A stretch of 14,455 nt of DNA, taken from Oscillospiraceae bacterium (lineage in GTDB: Bacteria; Bacillota; Clostridia; Oscillospirales; Oscillospiraceae). Made by a program: the position numbers and the translations under genes. Within the stretch, counting starts at the first letter, position 1. Every line of letters begins with the position of its first letter. Location: NCBI GenBank assembly GCA_017458885.1, contig JAFSZQ010000128.1:1-14455 (forward strand). Reading direction: 5' to 3'. Shown one piece after another: positions 1 through 10,196 of this stretch. The notes under the pieces were generated by a model. It did not search any database and was not told where the DNA came from. It saw nothing but the letters and a program-made list of their open reading frames with translations.

Positions 1-531
1 CTTGTCGAGCAGGCGCGTCACGTCGTGCACGAAGCCCATGTCGAGCATCCGGTCCGCCTCGTCGAGCACGACCGTGTCCACGGCGTCGAGCTTCGCCGTG
101 CGGCGCTTGAGGTGGTCGCCGAGGCGCCCGGGCGTGGCGACGAGGATCTGCGGCTTTTTCTGGAGCTGCTCGATCTGCTTGCCGATGGGCGCGCCGCCGT
201 AGAGGCAGACGGTGCGGATGCCGGGCAGATAGGTGCACAGCAGCCGCAGCTCGTCCGTGATCTGGAGCGCCAGCTCGCGCGTGGGCGCGAGGATGACCGC
301 CTGCGCCTCCTCGCGCGCGGGGTCGATGTGCTCGATGATGGGGATGCCGAACGCGAACGTCTTGCCGGTGCCGGTGGGCGCCTTGGCGATGACGTCCTTC
401 CACGCGCGCATCGGCGGGATGCAGCCCGCCTGCACGGGCGTGGAGGTCTCGATCCCCTTCTGTGCGAGCGCGCGCCGCATCTCGGGCGTGAGGTCAAGCT
501 CGGCAAAGGGGACGCCTTGTGTGAATTCCAT
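1..531 (-). CDS. DEAD-box ATP-dependent RNA helicase, N-terminal part (runs off the left edge)
   Basis: ATP-dependent RNA helicase that remodels RNA or RNA-protein complexes in the cytoplasm. The 177 visible codons cover most of the first RecA-like domain: Q-motif region TPVQ (residues 31-34), Walker A APTGTGKT (51-58), motif Ia PTRELALQ (83-90), TPGR (133-136) and DEAD (157-160). The SAT motif and the second RecA domain lie beyond position 1. The ATG at 531 is chosen because AAAGGA (541-546) stands 9 nt upstream and the protein then begins with MEFTQGVPFAELDL, a normal lead-in to the Q motif. It follows glgP after 52 nt with no clear terminator, so it may be the distal gene of the same transcript. 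The AT-rich gap could also hold a weak promoter. The family is certain; the subfamily (CshA/DeaD/RhlE-like) cannot be decided without the C-terminus. Confidence 0.93.
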   Translation of the reverse strand, partial: MEFTQGVPFAELDLTPEMRRALAQKGIETSTPVQAGCIPPMRAWKDVIAKAPTGTGKTFAFGIPIIEHIDPAREEAQAVILAPTRELALQITDELRLLCTYLPGIRTVCLYGGAPIGKQIEQLQKKPQILVATPGRLGDHLKRRTAKLDAVDTVVLDEADRMLDMGFVHDVTRLLDK

Positions 532-583
532 GGTGATAATTCCTTTATGTCTATACTCTTTATGCTCACTGTGCCGCGCCGCG

Positions 584-2995
584 TCAGCGATGCGGAACGT
601 GCCAGATGTTGTCCGCGTACTCCGCGACCGCGCGGTCGGCGGCAAAGATGCCGCTGCGCGCGACGTTGAGCAGCGACATACGGTTCCACGCGCGCGCGTC
701 GGCGTACGCCTCGGCGACGCGGCGCTCCGCGGCGCAGTAGGAGTCGAAGTCCTGCAGCAGCATATACTCGTCGTCGATGAGCAGCCGCTGGGCGAGGTCT
801 TCATAGCTCACGCCGTCGCGGAAGCCCAGCTTGAGCCGGTCGATCACGCGGTGGAGCGTCTCGTTGCGGGCATAGAGCTTCTGCGGCATATAGCCCTCGC
901 GCTTCATGCGCTCGACCTCGTCGGCGTGGAGCCCGAAGAGGAACATATTCTCGTCGCCGAGCACCTCGTTCATCTCGACGTTCGCGCCGTCGAGCGTGCC
1001 GATGGTCAGCGCGCCGTTCATCATGAACTTCATGTTGCCGGTGCCGCTCGCCTCCTTGCCGGCGAGCGAGATCTGCTGGCTGACCTCGGAGGCGGGCATG
1101 AGCCGCTCCGCGAGCGAGACGCGGTAGTTCTCCAAAAACGCGACCTGCAGCCTGTCGCGGCAGAGAGGATCGTTGTCGATCTGATCGGCGAGCGAGTTGA
1201 TGAGCCGGATGATACGCTTCGCCACGGCGTAGCCGGGCGCCGCCTTCGCGCCGAAGAGGAACGTGTGCGGGCGCAGCTCCATGTTCGGGTCGTCCTGCAA
1301 ACGCTGGTAGAGCGCGATGATGTGCAGCACGTTCAGAAGCTGGCGCTTGTACTCGTGCAGGCGCTTCGCCTGCACGTCGAAGATGGCGTCGGGGTTGAGC
1401 GAGACGCCGGACGTGTGCTTGACGTACCGCGCGAAGCTCTCCTTGTTCGCGCGCTTGATCTCGCCGAGGCGCGCGAGCACCGCGTCGTCGGCCGCGTAAC
1501 GCTCGAGCTTTTTCAGCTCCAGCGGGTGCATCAGATAGCGGTCGCCGCCCGCGAGGTCGCGGATCAGGGCGTCCAGCCCCGGGTTGATCTCCGAGAGCCA
1601 GCGGCGGTGGTCGACGCCGTTCGTGACGTTCAGGAACTTCGACGGCTCCATCGCGCAGGCGTCGCGGAACAGGTCGCGGCGCAGGATGTCGGAGTGCAGC
1701 GCGCTGACGCCGTTGACCGCCATGCACACCGCGACGCACAGGTTCGCCATGCGCACCTGCCCGTCCCAGATGATCGCCATTTCGGCGGTCTTGCGCGGGT
1801 CGTGATACCGATCCTCGACCTGTTTCTGCCAGCGGTGGGAGATCTCGCTGATGATCTCCCAAATGCGCGGGAGCAGCGTCTGCATCAGCGCCTGCGGCCA
1901 ACGCTCCAGCGCCTCCGCGAGCACCGTGTGGTTCGTGTAGGCGACGGAGCGGCGCGTGATGTTCCACGCCTCGTCCCACGAAAGCCCCGCGTCGTCCATG
2001 AAGATGCGCATCAGCTCGGGGATGACCAGCGCGGGGTGCGTGTCGTTGATCTGGATGACGTTCTTCTCGTGGAAGTCCAGCGGCGAGCCGTACTGCTCGA
2101 TGTGCTTGCGCACGATGGACTGCATCGTGGCGGAGACGAAGAAATACTGCTGCTTGAGGCGCAGGGACTTGCCCTCGTAGTGGTTGTCCTCGGGGTAGAG
2201 CACCTTGGCGATGGTCTCCGCCATGGCGTGCTGCTCCACCGCGCGCAGGTACTCGCCCTGGGAAAAGAGCGACATATCGAGCGGCGCGGGCGATTTGGCG
2301 TCCCAGAGCCGCAGCGTGTTGACGTGGTTGGTCTGATAGCCCGCGATCTCCATGTCGCAGGGCACGGCGAGCACGGGGGTCGCGCCCTCGCAGACGACGT
2401 GGAGCTGGTCGCTGTCCCAGAAGCGGCGCAGCGTGCCGCCGAAGTAGACCGTCTCCGTCTCCTGCGGCTTGATGACGAGCCACGCGCCGCCGAGCTCCTT
2501 CCAGTCGTCCGGCAGCTCGACCTGCTGCCCGTCCACGATGCGCTGGCGGAAGATGCCCAGCTCGTAGCAGATGGAGTAGCCGGTGGCGGGGATGTCCAGC
2601 GTGGTCATGGAGTCAAGGTAGCAGGCGGCGAGCCTGCCCAGCCCGCCGTTGCCGAGCGCCGCGTCCGGCTCCGCCTCGAACACGTCGGCGGCGCGGAAGC
2701 CGAGCTCCTCGAGCGCCTTGGTCAGCAAGTCGCTGACGCCGAGGTTATAGGCGTTTTTCATGAGGCTCCGCCCCATGAGGAACTCCATCGAAAGGTAGTG
2801 TACCTGACGCGCCCTGGTCTCGCGCGTTTTCCGCTTGCTCGCGATCTCGCGGTCCGCCATCAGCTCGCGCAGCACGAGCGCGGCGGCGCGGAGCATCTGC
2901 GCCTCGTTCGCCTCCTCCACGGTGCAGCCGTAGCTGAGCTTGAGCTTGTCGCGGAGGGCCTTTTTCATTTCCTTCACATTGTCGATTGCGGTCAT
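584..2995 (-). CDS. glgP: Glycogen/alpha-glucan phosphorylase
   Basis: PLP-dependent phosphorylase (GT35) that releases glucose-1-phosphate from the non-reducing ends of glycogen in the cytoplasm. The 803-residue product is the usual size for a bacterial glycogen phosphorylase. Visible signatures: the glycine-rich active-site segment ALGNGGLGRLAACYLDSM (113-130), NDTHPAL (317-323), AKRLHEYKRQLLNVLH (543-558), and the PLP region EASGTGNMKFMMNGALT (648-664), in which K656 should carry the cofactor. Start ATG at 2995 is preceded by a purine-rich GGGAGAG. It begins 20 nt after the glgA stop and is the last of the five glycogen genes. Having the degradative enzyme in the same run as the synthetic genes suggests joint transcription, with flux set at the enzyme level. 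No debranching enzyme is encoded in the window, so limit dextrin must be handled elsewhere. Exact substrate preference (glycogen or maltodextrin) cannot be read from the sequence. Confidence 0.97.
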   Translation of the reverse strand: MTAIDNVKEMKKALRDKLKLSYGCTVEEANEAQMLRAAALVLRELMADREIASKRKTRETRARQVHYLSMEFLMGRSLMKNAYNLGVSDLLTKALEELGFRAADVFEAEPDAALGNGGLGRLAACYLDSMTTLDIPATGYSICYELGIFRQRIVDGQQVELPDDWKELGGAWLVIKPQETETVYFGGTLRRFWDSDQLHVVCEGATPVLAVPCDMEIAGYQTNHVNTLRLWDAKSPAPLDMSLFSQGEYLRAVEQHAMAETIAKVLYPEDNHYEGKSLRLKQQYFFVSATMQSIVRKHIEQYGSPLDFHEKNVIQINDTHPALVIPELMRIFMDDAGLSWDEAWNITRRSVAYTNHTVLAEALERWPQALMQTLLPRIWEIISEISHRWQKQVEDRYHDPRKTAEMAIIWDGQVRMANLCVAVCMAVNGVSALHSDILRRDLFRDACAMEPSKFLNVTNGVDHRRWLSEINPGLDALIRDLAGGDRYLMHPLELKKLERYAADDAVLARLGEIKRANKESFARYVKHTSGVSLNPDAIFDVQAKRLHEYKRQLLNVLHIIALYQRLQDDPNMELRPHTFLFGAKAAPGYAVAKRIIRLINSLADQIDNDPLCRDRLQVAFLENYRVSLAERLMPASEVSQQISLAGKEASGTGNMKFMMNGALTIGTLDGANVEMNEVLGDENMFLFGLHADEVERMKREGYMPQKLYARNETLHRVIDRLKLGFRDGVSYEDLAQRLLIDDEYMLLQDFDSYCAAERRVAEAYADARAWNRMSLLNVARSGIFAADRAVAEYADNIWHVPHR

Positions 2996-3015
2996 TCTCT
3001 CTTCTCTCCCATTCT

Positions 3016-4449
3016 TTACTTGCAGATCGTCTCATAGATCTCGTGGTATTCCCGCGCGCTCCGCGTCCAGCTGAAGTCCTCGGTCATACCGCGTTTGCGC
3101 AGCGTCTTGAACGCCGCGCCGTTGCCGTGGTAAAGGGCGATCGCCTCGCAGACGACGTGGCACATATCGCCGGCGTTGTAGTTTGCGAAGCTGAAGCCGT
3201 TGCCCGCGCCGTTCCACGCCTCGTAGGCGTGCACGGTGTCCTTGAGCCCGCCCGTCTCGCGCACGATGGGCACCGTGCCGTAGCGCATGGCGATCATCTG
3301 CGAGAGCCCGCAGGGCTCGCTCTTGGACGGCATGAGGAACAGGTCGGCGCCGGCGTAGATCTGGCGCGCGAGCGCCTCGGAATAGCCGAGGTAGACGGCG
3401 AAGCGCCCGGGATAGCGCGCGGCGGCGTAGTTGAAGAACGCCTCGTACTGCGCGTCGCCCTTGCCGAGCACGACGAACTGGACGTCCTGCTCCATCATGG
3501 CGTCGAGCGTCTCGCACACGAGGTCGAGCCCCTTGTGGGAGACGAAGCGCGTGACCATCGCGACGATGGGCACGTCGCGCCGCGTTTGCAGGCCAAGCGC
3601 CTGCTGGAGCTGTTCCTTGCACTTCGCCTTGCCCGCGAGATTCGTCTCGCTGTAGGTCGCGACGATGCTCTTGTCCGTGCGCGGATCGTAGCTCTTGACG
3701 TCGATGCCGTTGAGCACGCCGTGGAGCTTGCCCTCGCACATCGAGATCACGTTCTCCAGCCCGTGGGCGAAGTAGGCGTACTTCAGCTCCCGCGCGTAGG
3801 TGGGGCTGACCGTCGTGACCGCGTCGGCGTTGACGATGGCGCCCTTGAGCAGGTTGATGTCCTCCTCGTACGCAAGCGTGCCGCCGTCGTACCAGCCCCG
3901 CGCCAGACCGAACAGGTCCTCCAGCAGCTCGCGCCCGTAGCGCCCCTGATACTCGATGTTGTGGATGGTGATGACGGTGCGGATGCTCTTGTAGAACTCG
4001 TCGCGCACCGCCTCGTCGTGGATATAGATGGGCACGAGCGCGCTCTGCCAGTCGTTGCAGTGCACGACGTCGGGCTTCGCGGGCAGGTCGCGCAGCAGCT
4101 CCGTCACCGCGCGGGAGAAGAAGCCGAAGCGTTCCGCGTCGTCGTAGTAGCCGTACAGCTCGCCGCGCTTGAAGTAGTATTCGTTGTCCACGAAGTACCA
4201 CGTCACGCCGTCGCGCGCGAGGCGGAACAGTCCGCAGTACACGCTGCGCCACGCGAGGCGGACGTACGTCCACTTCACAAATTCCAGCTCGTCGCGGAAG
4301 CCGTCCGCGACGCTCTGGTACAGCGGCAGGATGACGGAGACCGCGTCGCCGTTCTCGGCGAGCGACGCCGGCAGGCTGCCCGATACGTCCGCGAGCCCGC
4401 CGGTCTTGCAGAACGGTGCGGCCTCGCTGGTCACATACAGGATATTCAT
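3016..4449 (-). CDS. glgA: Glycogen synthase (ADP-glucose type)
   Basis: GT5 glucosyltransferase that transfers glucose from ADP-glucose to the growing alpha-1,4-glucan. The 477 residues match the family length. The N-terminal domain opens with the ADP-glucose-binding loop KTGGLADV (15-22) and carries HCNDWQSALVP (130-140). The C-terminal GT-B domain has R301 and K306 in the segment VTRFVSHKGLD (299-309) and the SEPCGLSQMIAMRYGT signature (377-392) with the conserved Glu378. Start ATG at 4449 has GGAAAGGA about 8 nt upstream. It lies 28 nt downstream of glgD and 20 nt upstream of glgP, between precursor supply and breakdown. All hallmark residues seen are present, so an active enzyme is expected. 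ADP-glucose rather than UDP-glucose use is inferred from the family and from the glgC/glgD neighbours. Confidence 0.97.
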   Translation of the reverse strand: MNILYVTSEAAPFCKTGGLADVSGSLPASLAENGDAVSVILPLYQSVADGFRDELEFVKWTYVRLAWRSVYCGLFRLARDGVTWYFVDNEYYFKRGELYGYYDDAERFGFFSRAVTELLRDLPAKPDVVHCNDWQSALVPIYIHDEAVRDEFYKSIRTVITIHNIEYQGRYGRELLEDLFGLARGWYDGGTLAYEEDINLLKGAIVNADAVTTVSPTYARELKYAYFAHGLENVISMCEGKLHGVLNGIDVKSYDPRTDKSIVATYSETNLAGKAKCKEQLQQALGLQTRRDVPIVAMVTRFVSHKGLDLVCETLDAMMEQDVQFVVLGKGDAQYEAFFNYAAARYPGRFAVYLGYSEALARQIYAGADLFLMPSKSEPCGLSQMIAMRYGTVPIVRETGGLKDTVHAYEAWNGAGNGFSFANYNAGDMCHVVCEAIALYHGNGAAFKTLRKRGMTEDFSWTRSAREYHEIYETICK

Positions 4450-4477
4450 ACCGCGCTTCCTTTCCTAATTCAAAAAT

Positions 4478-5586
4478 TCAAACGGCAGCGTCCTTGGCGA
4501 TCACGATGGGGTAGTTCTCGTGTCCGATGAGCGTCCCGCCGCGGCCGACGGTCACATTCTTGTCCGCGATGACGTAGCTGACGGAGACGTCCTCCCCCAC
4601 GCTCACGCCCTTGAAAAGCACGCTGTTCTTCACCACCGCGCCGCGCCCGACCGTGACGCCCGGGAACAGGATGCTGTTCTCGACCATGCCCTCGACGATG
4701 CAGCCGTCGGCGACGAGGGCGTTGACGACCTTGCTCTCCGGCGCGAGGTAGGTCGGCGTCTCGTCGTCCTCCTTGGCGCGGATGGGACGCGCGGCGGTGG
4801 ACAGCTCGCGGTAGACGCGCGGCCGGAGCATATCCATGCTGCGGTCGTAGTACTCCTTGACCGTGCGGATCTGCGCGGCAAGCCCGTCGAAGACGTAGCC
4901 GCGCACGTCCAGCCGGTCGCGCATCGCGACGAGCACGTCCTTGCGGAAGCTGACCTTCTCCTCCGCCTCGCACTCGTCCACGAGCCGGAGCAGCAGCTCC
5001 TTGCTCATGACGTAGATCTCAAGGCTGTGGTAGCCCTCCGGCCGCTTGGGATCGGCGAGCGTCCTGACGACCCGTCCGTCCCCGTCCAGCACGAAGAACG
5101 TCGCGTCCTCGGTCTGGCGGTAGTCGGACGAGCAGACGCAGGTGATGTCCGCGCCCGAGGCGAGGTGCGCGTCGTAGACCGCGCCGAGGTCGATGTTGAT
5201 GATGAGATCGCTGTCCGCGAGAACGACGTAGTCCTGCCGGATCTCCTCGAGGTACGAGCGCACGCCCGCGAGCGCCTCCATCTTGCCGCGGAACTCCTCG
5301 CTCTGATACTTGCGGTTGTCTGCGAACGGCGGCAGGATGCGCAGCCCGCCGTACTTGCGCGACATATCCCAAGTCTTGCCGTTGCCGACGTGGTCGAGCA
5401 GGCTCTGGTAGTTGCCATGCAGCACGATGCCCACGTCCGTCACGCCCGCGTTCTGCATATTGGAGAGCATGAAGTCGATGATGCGGTAGCGTCCGCCGAA
5501 GGGGATCGAGGCGGGCATCCGATGCTCGACCAGCTCGCGCAGCCCGGGCTCCTTCTCGTAGGAGAAAATGACGCCGTGCAGACCGT

Positions 5587-5590
<4 letters not shown>
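4478..5590 (-). CDS. glgD: GlgD, non-catalytic ADP-glucose pyrophosphorylase subunit
   Basis: Paralogue of GlgC that in Bacillota associates with GlgC and raises ADP-glucose pyrophosphorylase activity (known for the family). The 370 residues have the nucleotidyltransferase-like fold ([14 protein letters not shown], 31-44; RILPPF, 84-89) followed by a left-handed beta-helix tail of hexapeptide-like repeats (about 280-360). The catalytic loop is degenerate: where GlgC has AGGQGSRL, this protein has [16 protein letters not shown] (5-20), and SGDHIY is replaced by ADSDLI (125-130). A regulatory or structural role is therefore inferred. The ATG at 5590 is chosen because GGAGG lies 7 nt upstream and MNGLHGVIF is the normal GlgD N-terminus; the frame stays open upstream to 6322 but that part is out-of-frame glgC. 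Its ATG overlaps the glgC stop by 4 nt, consistent with translational coupling and balanced subunit production. Confidence 0.95.
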
Positions 5591-6785
<1,195 letters not shown>

Positions 6786-6789
<4 letters not shown>

Positions 6790-8720
6790 ACGCTTTGCCC
6801 TCCTGATCTCTGTTTTGTTTTCGCCGCTTTCACGGCGGGAAGCGTACCCTTGCCGCGCAGGAAGATCGCGCCGTAGGGCGGGAGCGTGACGGCGATGGAC
6901 GCCTCCTTGCCGTGGGACGCCACGCGCTCGCACTTCACAACGCCGTTGTCGTTCCAGCCGCTGCCGCCGAACTCGGGACGGTCGGTGTTGAAGACCTCGG
7001 TATACTCGCGCTTGGGCGGCACGCCGAAGCGGTAGTTCTCGTAGTGGTTGGGCGAGAAGTTGACGGCGGCGATCAGCTCGTGCCCCTTCTTGTCGCGCCG
7101 CAGGAACACAACGACGTTGTCCTCGTTGTCGTCGGGCACGAGCCACTCGAAGCCCTCCCAACTGAAGTCGATCTGCCACAGCTCGGGGCTTTCGAGATAG
7201 AAGCGGTTGATGGCGCGGAAGAAGTCCTGCGTCTGCCGGTTCTCCTCGTTGTCGCGCAGCAGATACCAGTCGAGCTGCCCCTCGAAGTTCCACTCGTGCC
7301 ACTGTCCCAGCTCCGCGCCCATGAACGTGAGCTGCTTGCCCGGGTGCGCGCAGAGGTACGCCGTGAAGCCGCGCACGCTCGCGAGCTGTCCCCAGTCGTC
7401 GCCGGGCATTTTCCCGCGCAGCGAGCCCTTCATGTGCACCACCTCGTCGTGGGAGATGGGCAGGACGTAGTTCTCGCTGAACGCATACAGAAAAGAGAAC
7501 GTGATGTCCTTGTGGTGGAACTGGCGGAACCACGGGTCGAGCTTGAGGTAGTGGCACATATCGTTCATCCAGCCCATGTTCCACTTGAGATTGAAGCCCA
7601 GCCCGCCGTCCTCCGCGGGCTTGGTGACGCTCGGCCACGCGGTCGATTCCTCCGCCACCATCAAAACACCCGGGTCAAACGCAAACGCCATTTGGTTCAG
7701 GGCACGCAAAAACCCGATCGCCTCGAGGTTCTCGTGCCCGCCGTAGACGTTGGGCGACCATTCGCCGTCGCGGCGGTCGTAGTCGAGGTAGAGCATCGAC
7801 GCCACCGCGTCCACGCGCAGCCCGTCCACATGGAATTCTTTCAGCCAGAACGCCGCCGAGGAGAGCAGGAAGCTGCGCACCTCGCCGCGCCCGTAGTCGA
7901 ACACGCGCGTGCCCCAGCTCAAATGCTCGCGCTTGCGCGGGTCGGCGTACTCGTAGGTGCTCGTGCCGTCGAAGTCGCGCAGGCCGTGGGTGTCCTTGCA
8001 GAAGTGCGAGGGTACCCAGTCGAGGATGACGGAAATATGATTCTCGTGCAGCTTGTCAACAAAATACATGAAGTCCTTCGGCGTGCCGTAGCGCGAGGTC
8101 GCGGCGAAGTAGCCCGTCGCCTGATAGCCCCACGAGTCGTCGAGCGGATACTCAGTGACGGGCATCAGCTCCACGCAGTTGTAGCCGAGGTCCAGGCAGT
8201 ACGCCGAAAGCTCGTCGGCGAGGGAGCGGTAGTCGTACACCGCGCCGTCGCCGCGCCTGCGCCACGAGCCGAGGTGGACTTCGTAGATGTTGAGCGGATG
8301 GTCGTAGACCAGTTTTTCGCGCCGCGCGCTCATCCACCGCGCGTCGTGCCACTCGTAGCCCGCGAGGTCGTAGAGCTTGCTCGCCGTGTTCGGGCGCGTC
8401 TCCGCGTGGAAGGCGTAGGGGTCGGCTTTGAGCGTGACCTCGCCCGAGGGCGCCGTGACCGCGAATTTGTAGATGTCATACTCCTTGAGACGGGGGACGA
8501 ACGCCTCCCACATATCCTGCTCGTTGCGATGCATCGGGTACGCCCCGTTGTCCCAGCCGCAGAAGTCGCCCACGACGGACACCGCCTGCGCGTTCGGCGC
8601 CCAGACGCGGAACAGCCAGCCCGCTTCGCCGCCGCGCTCCGCCGGATGCGCGCCGAAGTAGCGGTAGCCGTCATGCAGATCGCCGCCGTAAAACGCCATG
8701 GAGTCGAGCCGATTTTCCAT
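6786..8720 (-). CDS. glgB: 1,4-alpha-glucan branching enzyme
   Basis: GH13 enzyme that cuts alpha-1,4-glucan and re-attaches the segment through an alpha-1,6 bond. From the ATG at 8720 the product is 644 residues: an N-terminal CBM48-type domain (about 36-125, [18 protein letters not shown]), the GH13 barrel, and an all-beta C-terminal domain (about 530-625). GH13 motifs: ILDWVPSHF (232-240), GLRVDAVAS with nucleophile D304, MVAEES with acid/base E357, and PISHDEVVH with H424-D425. A GTG at 8729 would add MPY, but AAGGAA (8730-8735) abuts that GTG and is 9 nt from the ATG, so the ATG is preferred. It starts 16 nt after the XpaC-family gene and overlaps glgC by 4 nt. It lacks a long N-terminal extension before CBM48, like many Bacillota enzymes. 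Confidence 0.95.
6799..6804 (-). promoter_or_regulatory. Ribosome-binding site deciding the glgC GTG start
   Basis: AGGAGG on the minus strand, 9 nt before the GTG at 6789. It lies inside the last codons of glgB. It is a full Shine-Dalgarno match and supports the GTG over the internal ATG seven codons later. Confidence 0.8.
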
Positions 8721-8729
8721 GTAAGGCAC

Positions 8730-8735
8730 TTCCTT
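8730..8735 (-). promoter_or_regulatory. Ribosome-binding site deciding the glgB start
   Basis: AAGGAA on the minus strand, 9 nt before the ATG at 8720 but directly against the GTG at 8729. The spacing favours the ATG. The site sits next to the stop codon of the XpaC-family gene (8737-8739). Confidence 0.7.
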
Positions 8736-8736
8736 T

Positions 8737-9894
8737 CTATGGCTTGGTTTCCGCCGCCGTACCGCCGCCCAGACCGAAATCGCGCTCCACGCTCGAAAGA
8801 TCGCGCTCGAGCATCGTCTCCATCACGCGGATGTCCGCGTCCACGTCCAGCGCCTCGCTGCGGTACAGCTCGTCGAGCTGGCGCGCAAAGTTTTCAAGCA
8901 GGTTGTCCATGATGGACTCGATGCGCGCCTTCGCCTGGCGCAGGTTCTCGCCCTCGATGCCCGCGTCCTCGAACTCGGTGTAGGTCGCCAGCAGCTTGAG
9001 CGTCGTGGGCAGGTAGTAGTCGAAGAACGTCGCCGCCTGCTTCTGCTTTTCGGGGTGCGTCTCGACCTCTTTGAAGATCTTGCCCGCCAGCTCCTCCATG
9101 CGGTCGAGCTTTTCGGAGAACACGGGGTCGGGGATGCGGTCGTTCGCCTCGCGGATGGCGCGCAGCGCGCCGGACCAGCCCTCGTTCGCCTCCTTCGGCG
9201 TGAGGTCCTCCTTCTTCGTGCGCTCCTGTAAATACCGCTGGTAGGCGTCCGCGCTGCGGAACAGCACGCCGCGCCCCGCGTCGTAGAACGCGCCGACGCC
9301 GAGCAGGTTCTGGCGCACCATGTAGTCGACGTCCCGCTCCACGACGCTCCGCTTCTTCCCCGTGACCTCCGCGAGCTCCGTGACGGTAATGAAGTCGCGC
9401 TCGCCCATCACGGCGCGGTAGCGCGCGACGCGCGCGCGGCGCGTCCGCATCCGCGCGCCGGAGAGCAGCATCGCCGCGCCGCCGACGAAGATGCCGAGCG
9501 CGGAGAGCAGCGCCGACCAGTCCAGCCCGCCGCTGAACAGCGCGCCCGCTTCAAACAGCGCGCCGACGCCGGCGAACGCCATCACCGCGCCGCCGACGAT
9601 CTGGAGCAGCTTTGCCGTCCCGTCCGTGTCGCTGGGTGTCTTCGTGACCTTCTTCGCCGCCTTGCTGACCCTGCTTTCGGCGGAGCTCTTCGCCGTCTGC
9701 GCCGCGGGTCTCCGCGCCGGCGCGGGCGTATCCGCCAGCTTCGCGATGAGCAGCCACAGCCCCACGGGCCACGCCCCGACGAGGAACAGGAACACGATCA
9801 GCGCCCAGCTTCCCCAATCGTTGTCGTTTTTGCGCCGGTAGCCGTCGCTCCGGCGGAACGAGCCGCTGCTCTCGTCGTATCTCCACTCGCTCAT
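8737..9894 (-). CDS. XpaC-family membrane protein (5-bromo-4-chloroindolyl phosphate hydrolysis family)
   Basis: 385 residues. Layout: a polar N-terminus; a first hydrophobic segment (29-51); an Ala/Lys/Arg-rich linker (55-92); a probable membrane hairpin (about 96-120 and 124-146); a winged-helix-like segment (about 166-212, with FITVTELAEVTGKKRSVVERDVDYM); and a helical C-terminal domain (about 240-370) containing FFDYYLPTTLKLLATYTEF (290-308), which I recognise as the XpaC/Halogen_Hydrol signature. The family name comes from an old colorimetric phenotype. No hydrolase active site is visible and the molecular function is unknown. XpaC-type genes are often paired with telA (toxic-anion resistance), which is absent here; the neighbour downstream is glgB, 16 nt away. 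Its ATG overlaps the preceding UPF0291 gene by 4 nt (ATGA), with GAGGG 8 nt upstream. Membrane location is inferred from the hydrophobic segments. Confidence 0.82.
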   Translation of the reverse strand: MSEWRYDESSGSFRRSDGYRRKNDNDWGSWALIVFLFLVGAWPVGLWLLIAKLADTPAPARRPAAQTAKSSAESRVSKAAKKVTKTPSDTDGTAKLLQIVGGAVMAFAGVGALFEAGALFSGGLDWSALLSALGIFVGGAAMLLSGARMRTRRARVARYRAVMGERDFITVTELAEVTGKKRSVVERDVDYMVRQNLLGVGAFYDAGRGVLFRSADAYQRYLQERTKKEDLTPKEANEGWSGALRAIREANDRIPDPVFSEKLDRMEELAGKIFKEVETHPEKQKQAATFFDYYLPTTLKLLATYTEFEDAGIEGENLRQAKARIESIMDNLLENFARQLDELYRSEALDVDADIRVMETMLERDLSSVERDFGLGGGTAAETKP

Positions 9895-10115
9895 GTCGTT
9901 TCCCTCTTTCCCCCGCGGGGCGTCAATTTCCGTTTGTTCCCCGCCTCGTCCACGAGGTAGGTGTTGTCGAGCTGCGCCTTGAGGTTTCCCGTCACCGCGT
10001 CGATGTATTCCCGCCGCAACGCCGCGCGCTCGGCGGTCTCCGCATCCGTCAGCCCCTGCGCCGTCTTCGCTTTTCTCGCCAGCTCGTTGATGCGCTCTAT
10101 CTTGTGTCGTTCCAT
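9891..10115 (-). CDS. UPF0291 (DUF896, YnzC-like) small protein
   Basis: 74 residues. The N-terminal part HKIERINELARKAKTAQGLTD followed by ERAALRREYIDAVTGNLKAQLDNT and ending in a basic tail is the pattern of Bacillota YnzC-type UPF0291 proteins: two helices packed as a hairpin. Function is not established. It is soluble, highly charged and cytoplasmic by appearance. AGAGGA about 6 nt upstream of the ATG at 10115 lies within the sequence that duplicates the ylmH stop region, so the original arrangement was probably ylmH stop, 10 nt, then this ATG. The stop overlaps the start of the XpaC-family gene by 4 nt. Its 5' neighbour is now the inserted LRR gene. Confidence 0.85.
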   Translation of the reverse strand: MERHKIERINELARKAKTAQGLTDAETAERAALRREYIDAVTGNLKAQLDNTYLVDEAGNKRKLTPRGGKRETT

Positions 10116-10121
10116 TGCCGT

Positions 10122-10192
10122 CCTCTCACAAATACCGGCGAATGAGGATCGCCGTTCTTCCTTTTCTGCTCAAGCCGCCGACCTCGGCAAGC
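10122..10192. repeat. 71-bp direct repeat, copy 1 (duplicated 3' end of ylmH)
   Basis: Perfectly identical to 13561-13631 over all 71 bases; they diverge at 10121 (t versus a) and at 10193 (c versus t). On the minus strand it encodes the last 21 residues of YlmH (ending ILIRRYL) plus the TGA at 10126-10128, so it is a ylmH 3' remnant without a start. It also supplies GAGAGG of the ribosome-binding site for the UPF0291 gene. The stop codon of the LRR gene is only 4 nt away from this copy. Confidence 0.95.
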
Positions 10193-10196
10193 CTCT

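Noticed and set aside
532..583. Promoter for the DEAD-box helicase between glgP and the helicase.
   Set aside because: A TATAGA -10-like hexamer exists on the minus strand, but no acceptable -35 lies 16-18 nt upstream, so it is too weak to list.
233..3037. A 934-codon plus-strand frame.
   Set aside because: It lies opposite glgP and the helicase, is rich in Val/Ala/Arg/His as expected for the complement of GC-rich codons, and shows no known family. Phosphorylase signatures on the minus strand are unambiguous.
6912..8912. A 666-codon plus-strand frame.
   Set aside because: It is the complement shadow of glgB, which carries all GH13 motifs.
8737..9894. Calling the XpaC-family protein a phosphatase or halogen hydrolase.
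   Set aside because: The family name reflects an indirect phenotype; no hydrolase catalytic motif is visible.
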